A stretch of 64,000 nt of DNA from Hyphomonas chukchiensis (GTDB lineage: Bacteria; Pseudomonadota; Alphaproteobacteria; Caulobacterales; Hyphomonadaceae), in contig NZ_AWFG01000012.1 in the NCBI RefSeq assembly GCF_000682695.1, positions 30,032 to 94,031 of the forward strand, read 5' to 3'. The first letter of the stretch is position 1. The number at the start of each line of letters is the position of its first letter. The translations under genes and the position numbers were made by a program. Below are positions 17,832-25,889 of the stretch, in pieces. Under the pieces are notes generated by a model. It was not told the origin of the DNA. It worked only from the letters and a program-made list of their open reading frames with translations, and searched no databases.

Positions 17832-18380
17832 ATGTCGAAGCGCCCCCTGACCCCCGAAGAAGCCAAGGCCTGGTCGCGCGTCGCGAAATCCATCAAACCC
17901 ATCGGCCCGGCGCCGGAAGACTTCGGCGCGCTGATTTCTGCCCTCGAAGCGGGCGAACCGGACCAGAAAGCCCCCGCGAATGGTCCGGGAATACCCACCA
18001 GGCGCCCCGCAACGCCCCGTGAAGTACCCGCGAACGGTCCGGGAATACCCGTCGGTGGTCCGGCAAATCGCGGCAGGGAAAAGCGCGTGAAGCGGGGCAA
18101 ACTGGTCGTCTCAGCCACGTTCGACCTGCACGGCCACACGCAGGCCACAGCGTCGCGCGCCCTGCCCGGCTTCCTGGCCAATGCCCAGGCAGACGGGTCG
18201 CGTTGTGTATTGGTTATTACAGGGAAGGGCCGTCTGGGCGAAGGCGTGCTAAAGCGCAACTTCCTCGCCTGGCTCGACACGGATCATGCCCGCACGCTTG
18301 TGTCAGGCTACGCCGAAGCGCACCAGCGCCATGGCGGCGCCGGTGCGTTCTACGTGTTTCTTCGTAAACTGCAGTCCTGA
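17832..18380 (+). CDS. Smr (MutS-related) domain protein
   Basis: 182 residues. Residues 1-45 form a helical lead-in (TPEEAKAWSRVAKSIKPI). A Pro/Gly-rich linker (about 48-85) contains ANGPGIP twice. The Smr domain follows with FDLHGHTQATA and VLVITGKGRLGEGVLK, including the DxH and GxG elements. Smr domains are small nucleases acting on DNA junctions or RNA. The linker is encoded by two copies of a 24-base repeat (17973-17996, 18027-18050) that also occurs outside genes. It is probably cotranscribed with mltA. Confidence 0.88.
   Translation: MSKRPLTPEEAKAWSRVAKSIKPIGPAPEDFGALISALEAGEPDQKAPANGPGIPTRRPATPREVPANGPGIPVGGPANRGREKRVKRGKLVVSATFDLHGHTQATASRALPGFLANAQADGSRCVLVITGKGRLGEGVLKRNFLAWLDTDHARTLVSGYAEAHQRHGGAGAFYVFLRKLQS
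17973..17996 (+). repeat. Interspersed short repeat, copy A (in smr linker)
   Basis: 24 bases with core GAATGGTCCGGGAATACCC. It differs from copy B (18027-18050) by one base. On the opposite strand it reads GGGTATTCCCGGACC..., like the sequence at 25795-25819. It encodes ANGPGIP in the Smr linker. Confidence 0.6.
18027..18050 (+). repeat. Interspersed short repeat, copy B (in smr linker)
   Basis: 24 bases with core GAACGGTCCGGGAATACCC, starting 54 bases (18 codons) after copy A and encoding the second ANGPGIP. The bases after each copy are not similar, so the repeated unit is short, not a simple 54-base duplication. Confidence 0.6.
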
Positions 18381-18390
18381 CTGCAGATTT
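18369..18390. terminator. Hairpin at the smr/trcR convergent junction
   Basis: CTGCAGT and ACTGCAG form a 7-base perfect stem around a CCTG loop (18369-18386). The stem spans the smr stop codon and is followed by ATTT. It is a weak terminator candidate for smr. Confidence 0.35.
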
Positions 18391-18392
18391 GC

Positions 18393-19067
18393 CTAGCTGA
18401 AGTCGCGGAAGACGTCGGCCGCAGACACGTCCTTCTTGTGACGATCATCTTCCTGCTCGGCTTCATATGCAGCCGCATCGTCCTGCGTCGGCACAAGGCC
18501 CGGACCTTCCGTATTGAGGCTCTTTTCAGCCTCGATACGGCGGCGCTTGTCCGCCGATTTCGCGATCACTTCATCGAGCTCGATCTGGGTGCAAAGGCCC
18601 AGCGTAACGGGGTCAACCGGACGGATGTTCTGCGAATTCCAGTGCGACTTGTCCCGCACATTGTTGATCGTCGACTTGGTCGTGCCGATCGTCTTGGAAA
18701 TCTGCGCGTCCGACACTTCCGGGTGGTTACGGATGAACCAGGCCACGGCATCAGGCTTGTCCTGACGGCGAATGACCGGCGTATAGCGGCTGCCCTTGCG
18801 CGGCGGCTGCGGGATGTGCGCGATCTTGGACGCGGCAACTTTCAGAACATAATCAGGGTTCTCTTCGCCGCGTGCGATCTCTTCGCGCGACAGGATGCCG
18901 CCAGCGATCGGGTCAACGCCGCGCATGTTCTCGGCGACGTCCCCATCGGCGATGCCTTTGACTTCAAGGTGGTGCAGGCCAGAGAAAGCTGCGATTTGCG
19001 TGAAGGTCAGGGTCGTATTGTCCAGCAGCCAGACGGCTGTCGCCTTGGGCATCAGAATCTCGGACAT
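18393..19067 (-). CDS. trcR: Cell-cycle transcriptional regulator TrcR (DUF1013)
   Basis: 224 residues. It opens EILMPKATAVWLLDNTTLTF and contains AVAWFIRNHPEVSDAQISKTIGTTKSTI, a helix-turn-helix-like stretch, and HWNSQNIRPVDPVTLGLC. The family is DUF1013, named TrcR in Caulobacter, where it is an alphaproteobacteria-specific transcription-associated protein. GGAGAC lies just upstream of the ATG. A 7-base stem (19107-19113 with 19125-19131) lies between it and the upstream qor gene. The symbol is from family recognition only. Confidence 0.82.
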   Translation of the reverse strand: MSEILMPKATAVWLLDNTTLTFTQIAAFSGLHHLEVKGIADGDVAENMRGVDPIAGGILSREEIARGEENPDYVLKVAASKIAHIPQPPRKGSRYTPVIRRQDKPDAVAWFIRNHPEVSDAQISKTIGTTKSTINNVRDKSHWNSQNIRPVDPVTLGLCTQIELDEVIAKSADKRRRIEAEKSLNTEGPGLVPTQDDAAAYEAEQEDDRHKKDVSAADVFRDFS

Positions 19068-19203
19068 GGGATGTCTCCTTGGAGCACGTTGGGGCCTGAA
19101 ATGCAGCCGCCCGACACATCGTGCCGGGCGGTCAAGGTTTCAGGCAAGCTTGGAACCTGAAAACATTATAGATCATGCGATGCTGAATGAAAAGGCATAC
19201 GTC

Positions 19204-20178
19204 TCAGAGGGTGAGAATGATCTTGCCCGAATGAGCGCCTTTTCCCATGTAAGCCTGCGCCGCTTCAGCGTCTGACATGGCGAATGTCTTGTCCAGAACG
19301 GGCTTGATCCGGCCCGACACGACATGCGGCCAGAAATCCTTTTCCACCGCATCGCGAATGCGCTGCTTCTCCGGCACAGGCCGGGCCCGTAGCGTGGTAG
19401 CAGCCAGCGTCAGCCGCTTCATCAGCACCGGCGCGAAGTTGACCTCGGCCGTGAAGCCATTCTGGTAGGCGATATTGACGATCCGGCCGTCGACCTTTGC
19501 CGCGCCGATATTCTTCTGCACATAGTCGCCGCCGACCATGTCGAGCGTGACATCGACGCCACCTGCCTCGCGGACAACAGCCTCGAAGTCCTCGGTCTTG
19601 TAATTGATCGCCCGGTCCGCGCCGAGCTCTGCAGCAAGGGCGCATTTCTCGTCGCTTCCGGCCGTGGCGAAAATCTTTCCTGCCCCTGCAACGCGCGCCA
19701 TCTGGATGGCCATGACGCCAATCCCGCTGGTGCCGCCATGGCAGAGGAAATCCTCGCCCGCCTTCAGGCCGACCCTGTCGAATACATTGGCCCACGCCGT
19801 GAACAGCGCTTCGGGAAAACAGGCGGCATGTGCCATGTCCATGCCTTCAGGAACGGGTAGGAGCGAGCCCTGGTCCACGGCCGCAAACTCCGCATAGCCG
19901 CCACCCGCCAGTAGGCCGCAGACCGGATCCCCCACTTTCCAGCGCGGGACGCCCTCGCCGAGTGCCTCGATATGGCCGGCGATTTCCAGCCCCATGATAT
20001 TGGATGCGCCGGGCGGCGGCGGATACGCGCCCTTGCGCTGGATCAGGTCCGCGCGGTTGAGACCGGCTGCGGCGACCTTCACGAGCACTTCGCCCTGTTT
20101 GAGTGTTGGCACTTCCACGTCGCCAAGGCGGAGCGGTGCGCCTTCCTCAACGATTACGGCTTTCATCATCTCGGTCAT
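19204..20178 (-). CDS. NAD(P)H-quinone oxidoreductase (PIG3 type)
   Basis: 324 residues. It is a zinc-less medium-chain dehydrogenase: MKAVIVEEGAPLRL at the start, NRADLIQRKGAYPPPPG, and the NADP-binding segment HGGTSGIGVMAIQMA. The ending HSGKIILTL is typical of the PIG3 (TP53I3) type quinone oxidoreductases. It reduces quinones with NADPH. It is divergent from the DUF1192 gene. Confidence 0.88.
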   Translation of the reverse strand: MTEMMKAVIVEEGAPLRLGDVEVPTLKQGEVLVKVAAAGLNRADLIQRKGAYPPPPGASNIMGLEIAGHIEALGEGVPRWKVGDPVCGLLAGGGYAEFAAVDQGSLLPVPEGMDMAHAACFPEALFTAWANVFDRVGLKAGEDFLCHGGTSGIGVMAIQMARVAGAGKIFATAGSDEKCALAAELGADRAINYKTEDFEAVVREAGGVDVTLDMVGGDYVQKNIGAAKVDGRIVNIAYQNGFTAEVNFAPVLMKRLTLAATTLRARPVPEKQRIRDAVEKDFWPHVVSGRIKPVLDKTFAMSDAEAAQAYMGKGAHSGKIILTL

Positions 20179-20279
20179 GGCGTCGTTCCTTCATGAAAAT
20201 GGCGGTCGGGGAGTCGCTTCTAGCCCGCCTTTCTGTTTTTATGAAAGCCTACCGGCTTAGGCAGCGAAGGAGAGGCCCC

Positions 20280-20459
20280 TTGTTTGAAGAAGAACCGATC
20301 CTGACAAATCGCGGCCAGACACTGGATCAGATGTCGATCGACGAGCTGCACGCCCGCATCAGCACCTTGCGCGACCAGATCGCGGCATGCGAGGCTGAAA
20401 TTGCGAAAAAAGAGGCCCAGAAATCTGCGGCCGACGCCCTGTTTGGCGGAAAGAGTTAA
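20280..20459 (+). CDS. DUF1192 family protein
   Basis: 59 residues if it starts at the TTG (20280), with AAGGAG about 8 bases upstream; this gives FEEEPILTNRG after the start, resembling the usual MFEDD opening. An ATG at 20241 in the same frame would add 13 residues. The middle (MSIDELHARISTLRDQIAACEAEIAKKEA) is a coiled coil, and the tail ADALFGGKS matches DUF1192 proteins. Function is unknown. It is followed by rcdA after 63 bases, on the same strand. Confidence 0.8.
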   Translation: MFEEEPILTNRGQTLDQMSIDELHARISTLRDQIAACEAEIAKKEAQKSAADALFGGKS

Positions 20460-20522
20460 GGCCTCGGCAATGGGTTATGACTTAAGTATTGAGATTGCAA
20501 TTTGTGTTCTGAGGTCTTGAAG

Positions 20523-21071
20523 ATGGCGGCAAACGGGTCACCCGACAACGGCTCCGACAGCCTCAACTCTTTCACCGGCGGGAAACTTTTCGACACTGTG
20601 TTCGCGAAGGGCATGGCGCTGGTTGAGGAAACAGCGTCCTATCTCGACGGCCCCGGGCGCGATCACGCCCGCACATTGCCGCGCGAGGCAGGCCTCACCT
20701 ATTCTGCCTGGAGCATGGAGCTGACGACGCGCCTGATGCAGGCGGCGAGCTGGTTGGTCATGCAAAAAGCCGTGCGCGACGGCGAAATGCGCCGCGAGGA
20801 TGCCTCCGCGCGCAAGTATCGCGTCAACCGTGATGATCCGCCGCTTGATGCCGATGCCCAGCGCGACAAGGGCCTCCCCCCCCGCTTTCTGGAACTCGTG
20901 GCGCGTTCGGAAGCCCTGTTCGAGCAGATCTGCCGTCTGGATCAGGCGCTCTATAATGCGCCCATGCCGGGCCAGGCCAAGAATGTCGTATCAGACCAGA
21001 TTGCGCAGCTGCAAAGGGCGGCCGAAACCGGCGCTTTCGATCCCCTGATGGTCTGGCATCGCGCCAAGTAG
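20523..21071 (+). CDS. rcdA: Regulator of CtrA degradation RcdA (DUF1465)
   Basis: 182 residues from the ATG at 20523. The stretch LFDTVFAKGMALVEETASYL followed by a Gly-Arg-rich turn, then MELTTRLMQAASWLVMQKAV and LPPRFLELVARSEALFEQICRLD, is the DUF1465 three-helix bundle of RcdA. In Caulobacter RcdA is an adaptor that helps ClpXP degrade CtrA and other cell-cycle proteins. Its presence fits the CtrA boxes in the origin region 9 kb away. The first 20 residues (NGSPDNGSDSLNS) look disordered. Adaptor function here is inferred from the family. Confidence 0.82.
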   Translation: MAANGSPDNGSDSLNSFTGGKLFDTVFAKGMALVEETASYLDGPGRDHARTLPREAGLTYSAWSMELTTRLMQAASWLVMQKAVRDGEMRREDASARKYRVNRDDPPLDADAQRDKGLPPRFLELVARSEALFEQICRLDQALYNAPMPGQAKNVVSDQIAQLQRAAETGAFDPLMVWHRAK

Positions 21072-21074
21072 CCG

Positions 21075-22124
21075 TCAGGCCGCCGTCGGGGGCGGGGGCA
21101 GCAGGGCTGATGAGCGGCTGAATCTGGCCGATTTGATGCGCAGCCGCATGGGCCTGCGATAGAGCACGTTCAGCTGCGTCCGGCGCACGAGGCGGTGGAA
21201 GCCAAGCGACAGGGCCACCGCGCCCAATGTTGTTGTCAGGATAACCAGGCCCGCGTGATCAATCTCGCCGCTCGCGATCAGGCCGCGCTGCATCAGCGTG
21301 ACCGGTATGGCGCATGTCAGATAGACAATCAGGCAATGACGCCCGGCATACCCAATGATCGACAGCCATTTGATACGCGACAGCATCAGGCCAAACGCGA
21401 TCATTGCCCCCGTGCCCGCAAAACCCAGCGCCAGGCTGATCAGCGGCAGACCGGCGACGTGAAGGCCAACGAACGCCGCATTGGCAACCGCCCATCCGAT
21501 CAGCGCGCGTCCGGTCTGTGCCCCATGCCCGGCAACACGCTCAGCCATCTCGAAGACCACCGGCGCGGCAATGTAACCGGCAAAGAAGAAGACGTACCAG
21601 CGGCCGAACTCGTTGAGGACGACGGATCCTGTCTCGATCCAGCCCGTCGTAAAAGCGATCTGCAGACTTGCCGCGATGATGAATACCTTGCGCGCCGGCA
21701 CGCGTCTTACGAGCCCGGTCACGGCGTGAAAAACGGTCAGCATGTAGACCAGGACCAGGCTTTCGCGCGGCTCGATCAGCGCAGCGAGGAGGTCGCCCGC
21801 GAAAACGTGCGGAGCGCTGAACAGCAGCCCGTTGTTGAGGACGACATCCTGCAACACGAGCCAGACAATATAAAAATAGACGAAGTGAAGGATCTTGCGA
21901 TCAATATAGTGTCTGGACGGCCCGAAGAGCGTTCTGTTGAGAAACAGCGCCGCAAGAAAGAAGAAAGCCGGCATTAGAAATGGCTGCGCCCAGGACATGA
22001 CCGGACCCATCCAGCCCGTCTGCATGCCTGAGGCGGCAAACCCTTGCGTCGCGAACAGGGTCACAATGAGAATGATGCACGCGCCTTTTGCGTGATCGAC
22101 CCAATTTACACGTCCCAGTGGCAT
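21075..22124 (-). CDS. Acyltransferase family 3 membrane protein
   Basis: 349 residues from the ATG at 22124. About ten hydrophobic segments and the opening RVNWVDHAKGACIILIV place it in the acyltransferase-3 family, where the motif around the first helix is usually RxxxxDxxKG. Such proteins acylate surface sugars or lipids. The usual catalytic His of the family (after the first helix) is not obvious here, since TLFATQG replaces the common HxxxxxG region. It lies 68 bases downstream of a TetR regulator on the same strand and may be its target. Confidence 0.7.
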   Translation of the reverse strand: MPLGRVNWVDHAKGACIILIVTLFATQGFAASGMQTGWMGPVMSWAQPFLMPAFFFLAALFLNRTLFGPSRHYIDRKILHFVYFYIVWLVLQDVVLNNGLLFSAPHVFAGDLLAALIEPRESLVLVYMLTVFHAVTGLVRRVPARKVFIIAASLQIAFTTGWIETGSVVLNEFGRWYVFFFAGYIAAPVVFEMAERVAGHGAQTGRALIGWAVANAAFVGLHVAGLPLISLALGFAGTGAMIAFGLMLSRIKWLSIIGYAGRHCLIVYLTCAIPVTLMQRGLIASGEIDHAGLVILTTTLGAVALSLGFHRLVRRTQLNVLYRRPMRLRIKSARFSRSSALLPPPPTAA

Positions 22125-22192
22125 TTCCTGCACTCCCCGTCGTTTTACGGGGGATCCGTGCAAGATTCATGCTGATTGGCGGCGAGGATCGA

Positions 22193-22792
22193 TCAGAAAG
22201 TCGCGTAGACCCTGAGGAAATTGCCCGCCTGTTCGGCACAAAAGCCCTCCCGGACAGGCGCCCGCATGATCATCAGGCGGTGCCAAAGGGGGCCCAGCAG
22301 AAGTTCCAGAACTTCATCGAGATCGAAATCGCGGCGAATGACTTTTTTTCCTGCGAGTTCGGCGAGCAGCATGCGCAGGGGCTGGCGGATGTCCCGGCCA
22401 ATCCAGGCGCGCCAGACTTCTCCGGCCTCCTTGTCGTCAACGGCGGCCAGCAATGCCACGCGCAAGACGGCATGTCCCTGCCCGGTCCGCGCTGTTGCTT
22501 CGAGCGGGACGATGAGCGCCGTCACGCGCTCCTGCGGGTCGCGGCCGCCATCCGGGCTATCAGGGATCAGCGCGAGCGCCGCGTCGACGCACATGGCGCC
22601 AATCGACGGCCACCAGCGGTAAATCGTCTGCTTTGAAGCGCTGGCCCGTTTGGCAACGCTGTCGACGCTGAAGCCGCGCCAGCCCGTTTCGGCCATTTCA
22701 ACGCGTGTGGCTTCAAGGATCGCGGCTTTCGATTCTTCGCTGCGCGTCGGGCCCTTGCGGGATGTCTTGGAGCCGTCGGTCGTAGTCGCCAT
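22193..22792 (-). CDS. TetR family transcriptional regulator
   Basis: 199 residues. The N-terminal helix-turn-helix is ATRVEMAETGWRGFSVDSVAKRASASKQTIYRWW, the standard TetR layout. A C-terminal ligand domain of the TetR_C_11-like type follows. A 17-base inverted repeat (22821-22837) sits 28 bases upstream of the start and is a candidate operator. Divergent carbonic anhydrase and downstream acyltransferase are the possible targets. Confidence 0.88.
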   Translation of the reverse strand: MATTTDGSKTSRKGPTRSEESKAAILEATRVEMAETGWRGFSVDSVAKRASASKQTIYRWWPSIGAMCVDAALALIPDSPDGGRDPQERVTALIVPLEATARTGQGHAVLRVALLAAVDDKEAGEVWRAWIGRDIRQPLRMLLAELAGKKVIRRDFDLDEVLELLLGPLWHRLMIMRAPVREGFCAEQAGNFLRVYATF

Positions 22793-22820
22793 TGAAGTCT
22801 CCTGGAAAGGCGAGGAATGG

Positions 22821-22837
22821 TCATGGGTCCCATGACG
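22821..22837. promoter_or_regulatory. Inverted repeat, candidate TetR operator
   Basis: GTCATGGGTCCCATGAC: two perfect 8-base arms around a central T. It lies in the intergenic region between the tetR-type gene and carbonic anhydrase, ahead of an AT-rich promoter-like stretch (TATTATAGACATAT, near 22848-22862). Confidence 0.6.
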
Positions 22838-22941
22838 CCTATTTTGTTATTATAGACATATCGCTAACAAATTGTCCCGATTCTGCTTGCCGATTACGCA
22901 TTATGGATTACGTCTGCGGCGCAGAAACAGGAATATACGAC

Positions 22942-23568
22942 ATGAAATCGATTGATGACCTGATTTCAGGCTACCGGCGCTTCCGCGCAGGCGATTATGC
23001 CCAACAGGCAAATCTTTATCGTGAACTCGGCCAGGGGCAGGATCCGAACATCATGCTGATCGCCTGCGCCGATAGCCGCGCAGAGCCGTCTGACATTTTC
23101 AATGCCGCGCCGGGACAGCTGTTTGTGGTTCGCAACGTGGCCAATCTGGTGCCGCCCTATCAGCCCGATGGGGGCCTGCATGGTGTCAGTGCGGCGCTGG
23201 AATATGCGGTGAATGTTCTGAAGGTTGGCCATATCGTGGTGATGGGCCATGGCGGCTGTGGCGGCATTGCAGCCTCACTGGATGGTGCGGGTAATCCGGC
23301 CATTGGCGAATTCGTGACGCCTTGGGTCCGTCTTCTCGAAAAGGCCCGGGAGCGGGTTGTCGAGAGTGGCTCGGTGAACCCTCAGTTTGCCCTGGAGCTT
23401 GAAGGCATCGAGACCTCGATTGGCAACCTCATGACTTTCCCGTTCGTCGCACAGGCTGTTGAGGCAGGCGAGCTGTCACTCCATGGCGCCTGGTTTGCCA
23501 TCGTTCATGGCGAGCTTCACTGGCGCAACGCGAAAACGGGTCGTTTTGAGGTGATCTCGGCTACTTAG
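22942..23568 (+). CDS. Beta-class carbonic anhydrase
   Basis: 208 residues from the ATG at 22942. Zinc ligands are visible as Cys42 in CADSR (with Asp44 and Arg46 forming the catalytic dyad) and His103/Cys106 in HGGCGG. It interconverts CO2 and bicarbonate, probably in the cytoplasm since no signal peptide is seen. The longer open frame from 22792 runs through the promoter region. The 3' end overlaps the convergent LysE gene by 8 bases. Confidence 0.95.
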   Translation: MKSIDDLISGYRRFRAGDYAQQANLYRELGQGQDPNIMLIACADSRAEPSDIFNAAPGQLFVVRNVANLVPPYQPDGGLHGVSAALEYAVNVLKVGHIVVMGHGGCGGIAASLDGAGNPAIGEFVTPWVRLLEKARERVVESGSVNPQFALELEGIETSIGNLMTFPFVAQAVEAGELSLHGAWFAIVHGELHWRNAKTGRFEVISAT

Positions 23569-24184
23569 CAGTGGTCAGGAAGGCCGCGAACCCGGCCGAG
23601 ACGAGCATTGCAGCAGCGGCCGCGCGGTTGAACCAGAGCGCAAAAGCGGGGTTCCGGAAGCGGTGGTTCATGGCATCGGCGGCCCAGGCATAGACAGTCA
23701 GCCCCAGCATTTCTGTCGCCGTGACGGTGACCATGATAATCGCGGCCTGCATGATGACCGGGTGATCGGCATCGAAATAGCTGGGCAGCAGCAGGCCAAA
23801 GAATACGAGCGCGTTGGGATTGAGCAATTGCAGGCCTATGCCCCGGCCAAAGAGGCTCGCTTTCGGTGGGGCTTGCGCGGCGCTGGCACGTGGCTGGGTC
23901 GGATCCCCGGTTGCCATGGTCCAGGCAAGCCATGCGATGAACACGAGGCCGGCGAGCTTCAGGGCCAGCAGAACGGTGGGTGCACTCGCGGCAAATGTCG
24001 CGAGGCCCGTTGCCGCAAGCGTGATCCAGACAAGATTGGCCGTCGATATGCCGACGGCCGGAACAAGTGCCGTCCCCGCGCCATAGCGCAAGGATGTACT
24101 CATCACCATCATGACGGCGGGTCCGGGCGTCAGGCCGCCCGCAAAGAACAAGGCCAGCAGCGCAAGCCAGACGGTTAAGTCCAT
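23561..24184 (-). CDS. LysE/RhtB family exporter
   Basis: 207 residues with six predicted membrane helices. The family signature is GLTPGPAVMMVMSTSLRYG at residues 17-35, and LLNPNALVFFGLLLPSY follows. Members export amino acids or homoserine lactone-like compounds; the substrate cannot be told. It lies 21 bases downstream of ppa on the same strand. Confidence 0.88.
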   Translation of the reverse strand: MDLTVWLALLALFFAGGLTPGPAVMMVMSTSLRYGAGTALVPAVGISTANLVWITLAATGLATFAASAPTVLLALKLAGLVFIAWLAWTMATGDPTQPRASAAQAPPKASLFGRGIGLQLLNPNALVFFGLLLPSYFDADHPVIMQAAIIMVTVTATEMLGLTVYAWAADAMNHRFRNPAFALWFNRAAAAAMLVSAGFAAFLTTAK

Positions 24185-24205
24185 GAATGCGTCCGCCGCC
24201 TGGCT

Positions 24206-24736
24206 TTAGCCTTTTTTGCCGCGCTCGACGGCCAGCGAAATCAGCTCACGCGCCTTTTCGATGCCGTACCAGCCTTCGATACGTGTCCACTTGCCTTTTT
24301 CGAGATCCTTGTAGTGCTCGAAGAAGTGCGCCGTCTTGTCGATCAGCGTCTGTGGCAGGTCGTGATAGGTCGCGATCTTGTCGTAATAGGACGTCAGCTT
24401 GTTATGCGGCACGGCGAGGATTTTCTCGTCGGGGCCCTTGTCATCGGTCATCATCAGGACGCCGACAGGGCGTGCACGCACGACACTGCCCGGAACCAGC
24501 GGACGATTGCCAACGACCATCACGTCAATCGGATCGCCATCAAGGCTCAGCGTGTGGGGCACGAAGCCGTAATTACAGGGGTAGCGCATCTCGGTGTAGA
24601 GATAGCGGTCGACGAACATGGCGCCGGAAGCCTTGTCGATCTCATACTTGATCGGGTCGCCGCCGAGTGGGACTTCGATCAGGACGTTCAGGTCATCAGG
24701 TGGGTTCTGGCCGGTTGAGATCTTGGAAAGGTCCAT
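24206..24736 (-). CDS. ppa: Inorganic pyrophosphatase
   Basis: 176 residues, the size of the hexameric family I enzyme. It has IKYEIDKASGAMFVDRY, RYPCNYGFVPHT and LDGDPIDVMVV, which holds the metal-binding aspartates of the DxDPxD-type signature. It hydrolyses pyrophosphate to drive biosynthesis. The 114 bases upstream (24737-24850) show no gene. Confidence 0.96.
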   Translation of the reverse strand: MDLSKISTGQNPPDDLNVLIEVPLGGDPIKYEIDKASGAMFVDRYLYTEMRYPCNYGFVPHTLSLDGDPIDVMVVGNRPLVPGSVVRARPVGVLMMTDDKGPDEKILAVPHNKLTSYYDKIATYHDLPQTLIDKTAHFFEHYKDLEKGKWTRIEGWYGIEKARELISLAVERGKKG

Positions 24737-24850
24737 GGGACGAAGCTCGCTTGTCTGATCAGGGAGGAATTGATTTTGCTGGCGAGCCGGATGGCCTGTC
24801 GCAGCGCTCAGGTCAAGAGTTCGCAGTGTCCCAGAGGGTTAACCCGCCAT

Positions 24851-25150
24851 TCACGATGCAGGCCAGGGATGGGAATCAAAGATGGTCATTTCGATCGACC
24901 CGTCTGCTAGCTGGCGAACCGCGCGCACGAACTCCTGGCTGACTGGCACAGAAAAATGCGTCTTAAGGGCATCCGCATCGGACCAATATTCAAGAAAAAC
25001 AAGCCTGTGGCCGTTCTCGCAGTCCACATGCACATTGTGGGCAATACAGCCAGGCTCAGCGCGCGACCGCGCGACATGCTCCAGCGACAGGGCAAGTATG
25101 CGCTCATGGTTGTCCGGCGTGGTCGCGACACTCCCTGTGACGATAATCAT
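24851..25150 (-). CDS. Antibiotic biosynthesis monooxygenase (ABM) domain protein
   Basis: 99 residues from the ATG at 25150. IIVTGSVATTPDNHERIL, SRAEPGCIAHNVHVD and FLEYWSDADALKTHF are the ABM ferredoxin-like pattern of putative quinol monooxygenases. The 15 open codons further upstream run toward the neighbouring gene and are unlikely. It starts 25 bases after the stop of the 2OG-oxygenase-like gene, on the same strand. A second ABM gene lies at 55577-55873. Confidence 0.8.
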   Translation of the reverse strand: MIIVTGSVATTPDNHERILALSLEHVARSRAEPGCIAHNVHVDCENGHRLVFLEYWSDADALKTHFSVPVSQEFVRAVRQLADGSIEMTIFDSHPWPAS

Positions 25151-25175
25151 CTGAAAACATCCAGTGCTTGCGGGC

Positions 25176-25790
25176 CTAATCCCGTTTGACCGCATAATTG
25201 AAGCTGATGGAAAGCCGGGGAATGTCGCTCCGGTTTGGCATTACTTCATGGCGGAGCCAGCTTTCCCAGAACATGGCGTGTCCCTGGGTGGGGGTGACGT
25301 AGACGAAGCGGCGGGCGGCTTCAGGAGCGTCGTCTTCGGGCTGCGGGGCGGCCATCATGAAGGCGAGCCGGGGGTCTTCGAATTTGAGCTGACCTGCCCC
25401 TTCCGGAATGGTCACGTAATAGGTGCCGGAGATGACGCTGCCGGGATGGATATGGCCGGAATGACTGCCGCTCTCGCCGAGGATATTGACCCATAGCCCG
25501 TTCAGCTCAAGCGCCTGGTCCTGCATGTCCCAGTGCAGATCGCGGGCATAAGCCTCCGCTTCGGAATCGAGGAAAGCCCTGAGCTCGGCGATTTCCGGGA
25601 AGCGTTCCGGCAGGTCGTCGAGCGAGGCATAGGACGTGTAGCCGTCATAGCCTTCGCTGTCGCACCAGTCATTGCCTGCCTCGTCCTCGTCTTCCAGCAG
25701 CCAGCAAACTTTTTCGAGGGAGGCCCGCAAAGCGTCATTACCGATTTCGGCATGCCGGATGAGGGTCGGGAAGAGCGTCTGGAGGGGCAT
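25176..25790 (-). CDS. 2OG-Fe(II) oxygenase-like protein (TIGR02466 type)
   Basis: 204 residues. It contains LNGLWVNILGESGSHSGHIHPGSVISGTYYV with an HxH pair and a distal SWLRHEVMPNRSDIPRLSISFNY. This is the layout of TIGR02466 proteins, putative 2-oxoglutarate/Fe(II) dioxygenases with ligands H...H and a C-terminal RxS. The substrate is unknown. The acidic N-terminal segment (LLEDEDEAGNDWCDSEGYD) is notable. Confidence 0.75.
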   Translation of the reverse strand: MPLQTLFPTLIRHAEIGNDALRASLEKVCWLLEDEDEAGNDWCDSEGYDGYTSYASLDDLPERFPEIAELRAFLDSEAEAYARDLHWDMQDQALELNGLWVNILGESGSHSGHIHPGSVISGTYYVTIPEGAGQLKFEDPRLAFMMAAPQPEDDAPEAARRFVYVTPTQGHAMFWESWLRHEVMPNRSDIPRLSISFNYAVKRD

Positions 25791-25794
25791 TTAA

Positions 25795-25819
25795 GGGTAT
25801 TCCCGGGCCGTTCCGTGGG
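25795..25819 (+). repeat. Interspersed short repeat, copy C
   Basis: It begins GGGTATTCCCGGGCCGTTCC, matching the reverse complement of copies A and B at nearly every position over the first 20 bases. It lies just upstream of the 2OG-oxygenase-like gene, outside coding sequence. Confidence 0.55.
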
Positions 25820-25853
25820 CGTTCACGGGTTATCTGTGGGGCGGAGCGTGGTA

Positions 25854-25881
25854 CTTCGCGGACCGTTCCCGGTCCGCGAAG
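25854..25881. terminator. Hairpin downstream of the methyltransferase-like gene
   Basis: CTTCGCGGACC and GGTCCGCGAAG form an 11-base perfect stem around a GTTCCC loop. It lies 9 bases past the stop of the leftward gene ending at 25890. No T-run follows on either strand, so it may be an RNA-stabilising or Rho-related structure. The loop side contains GGACCGTTC, the core of the interspersed repeat. Confidence 0.6.
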
Positions 25882-25889
25882 GGTGTCTT

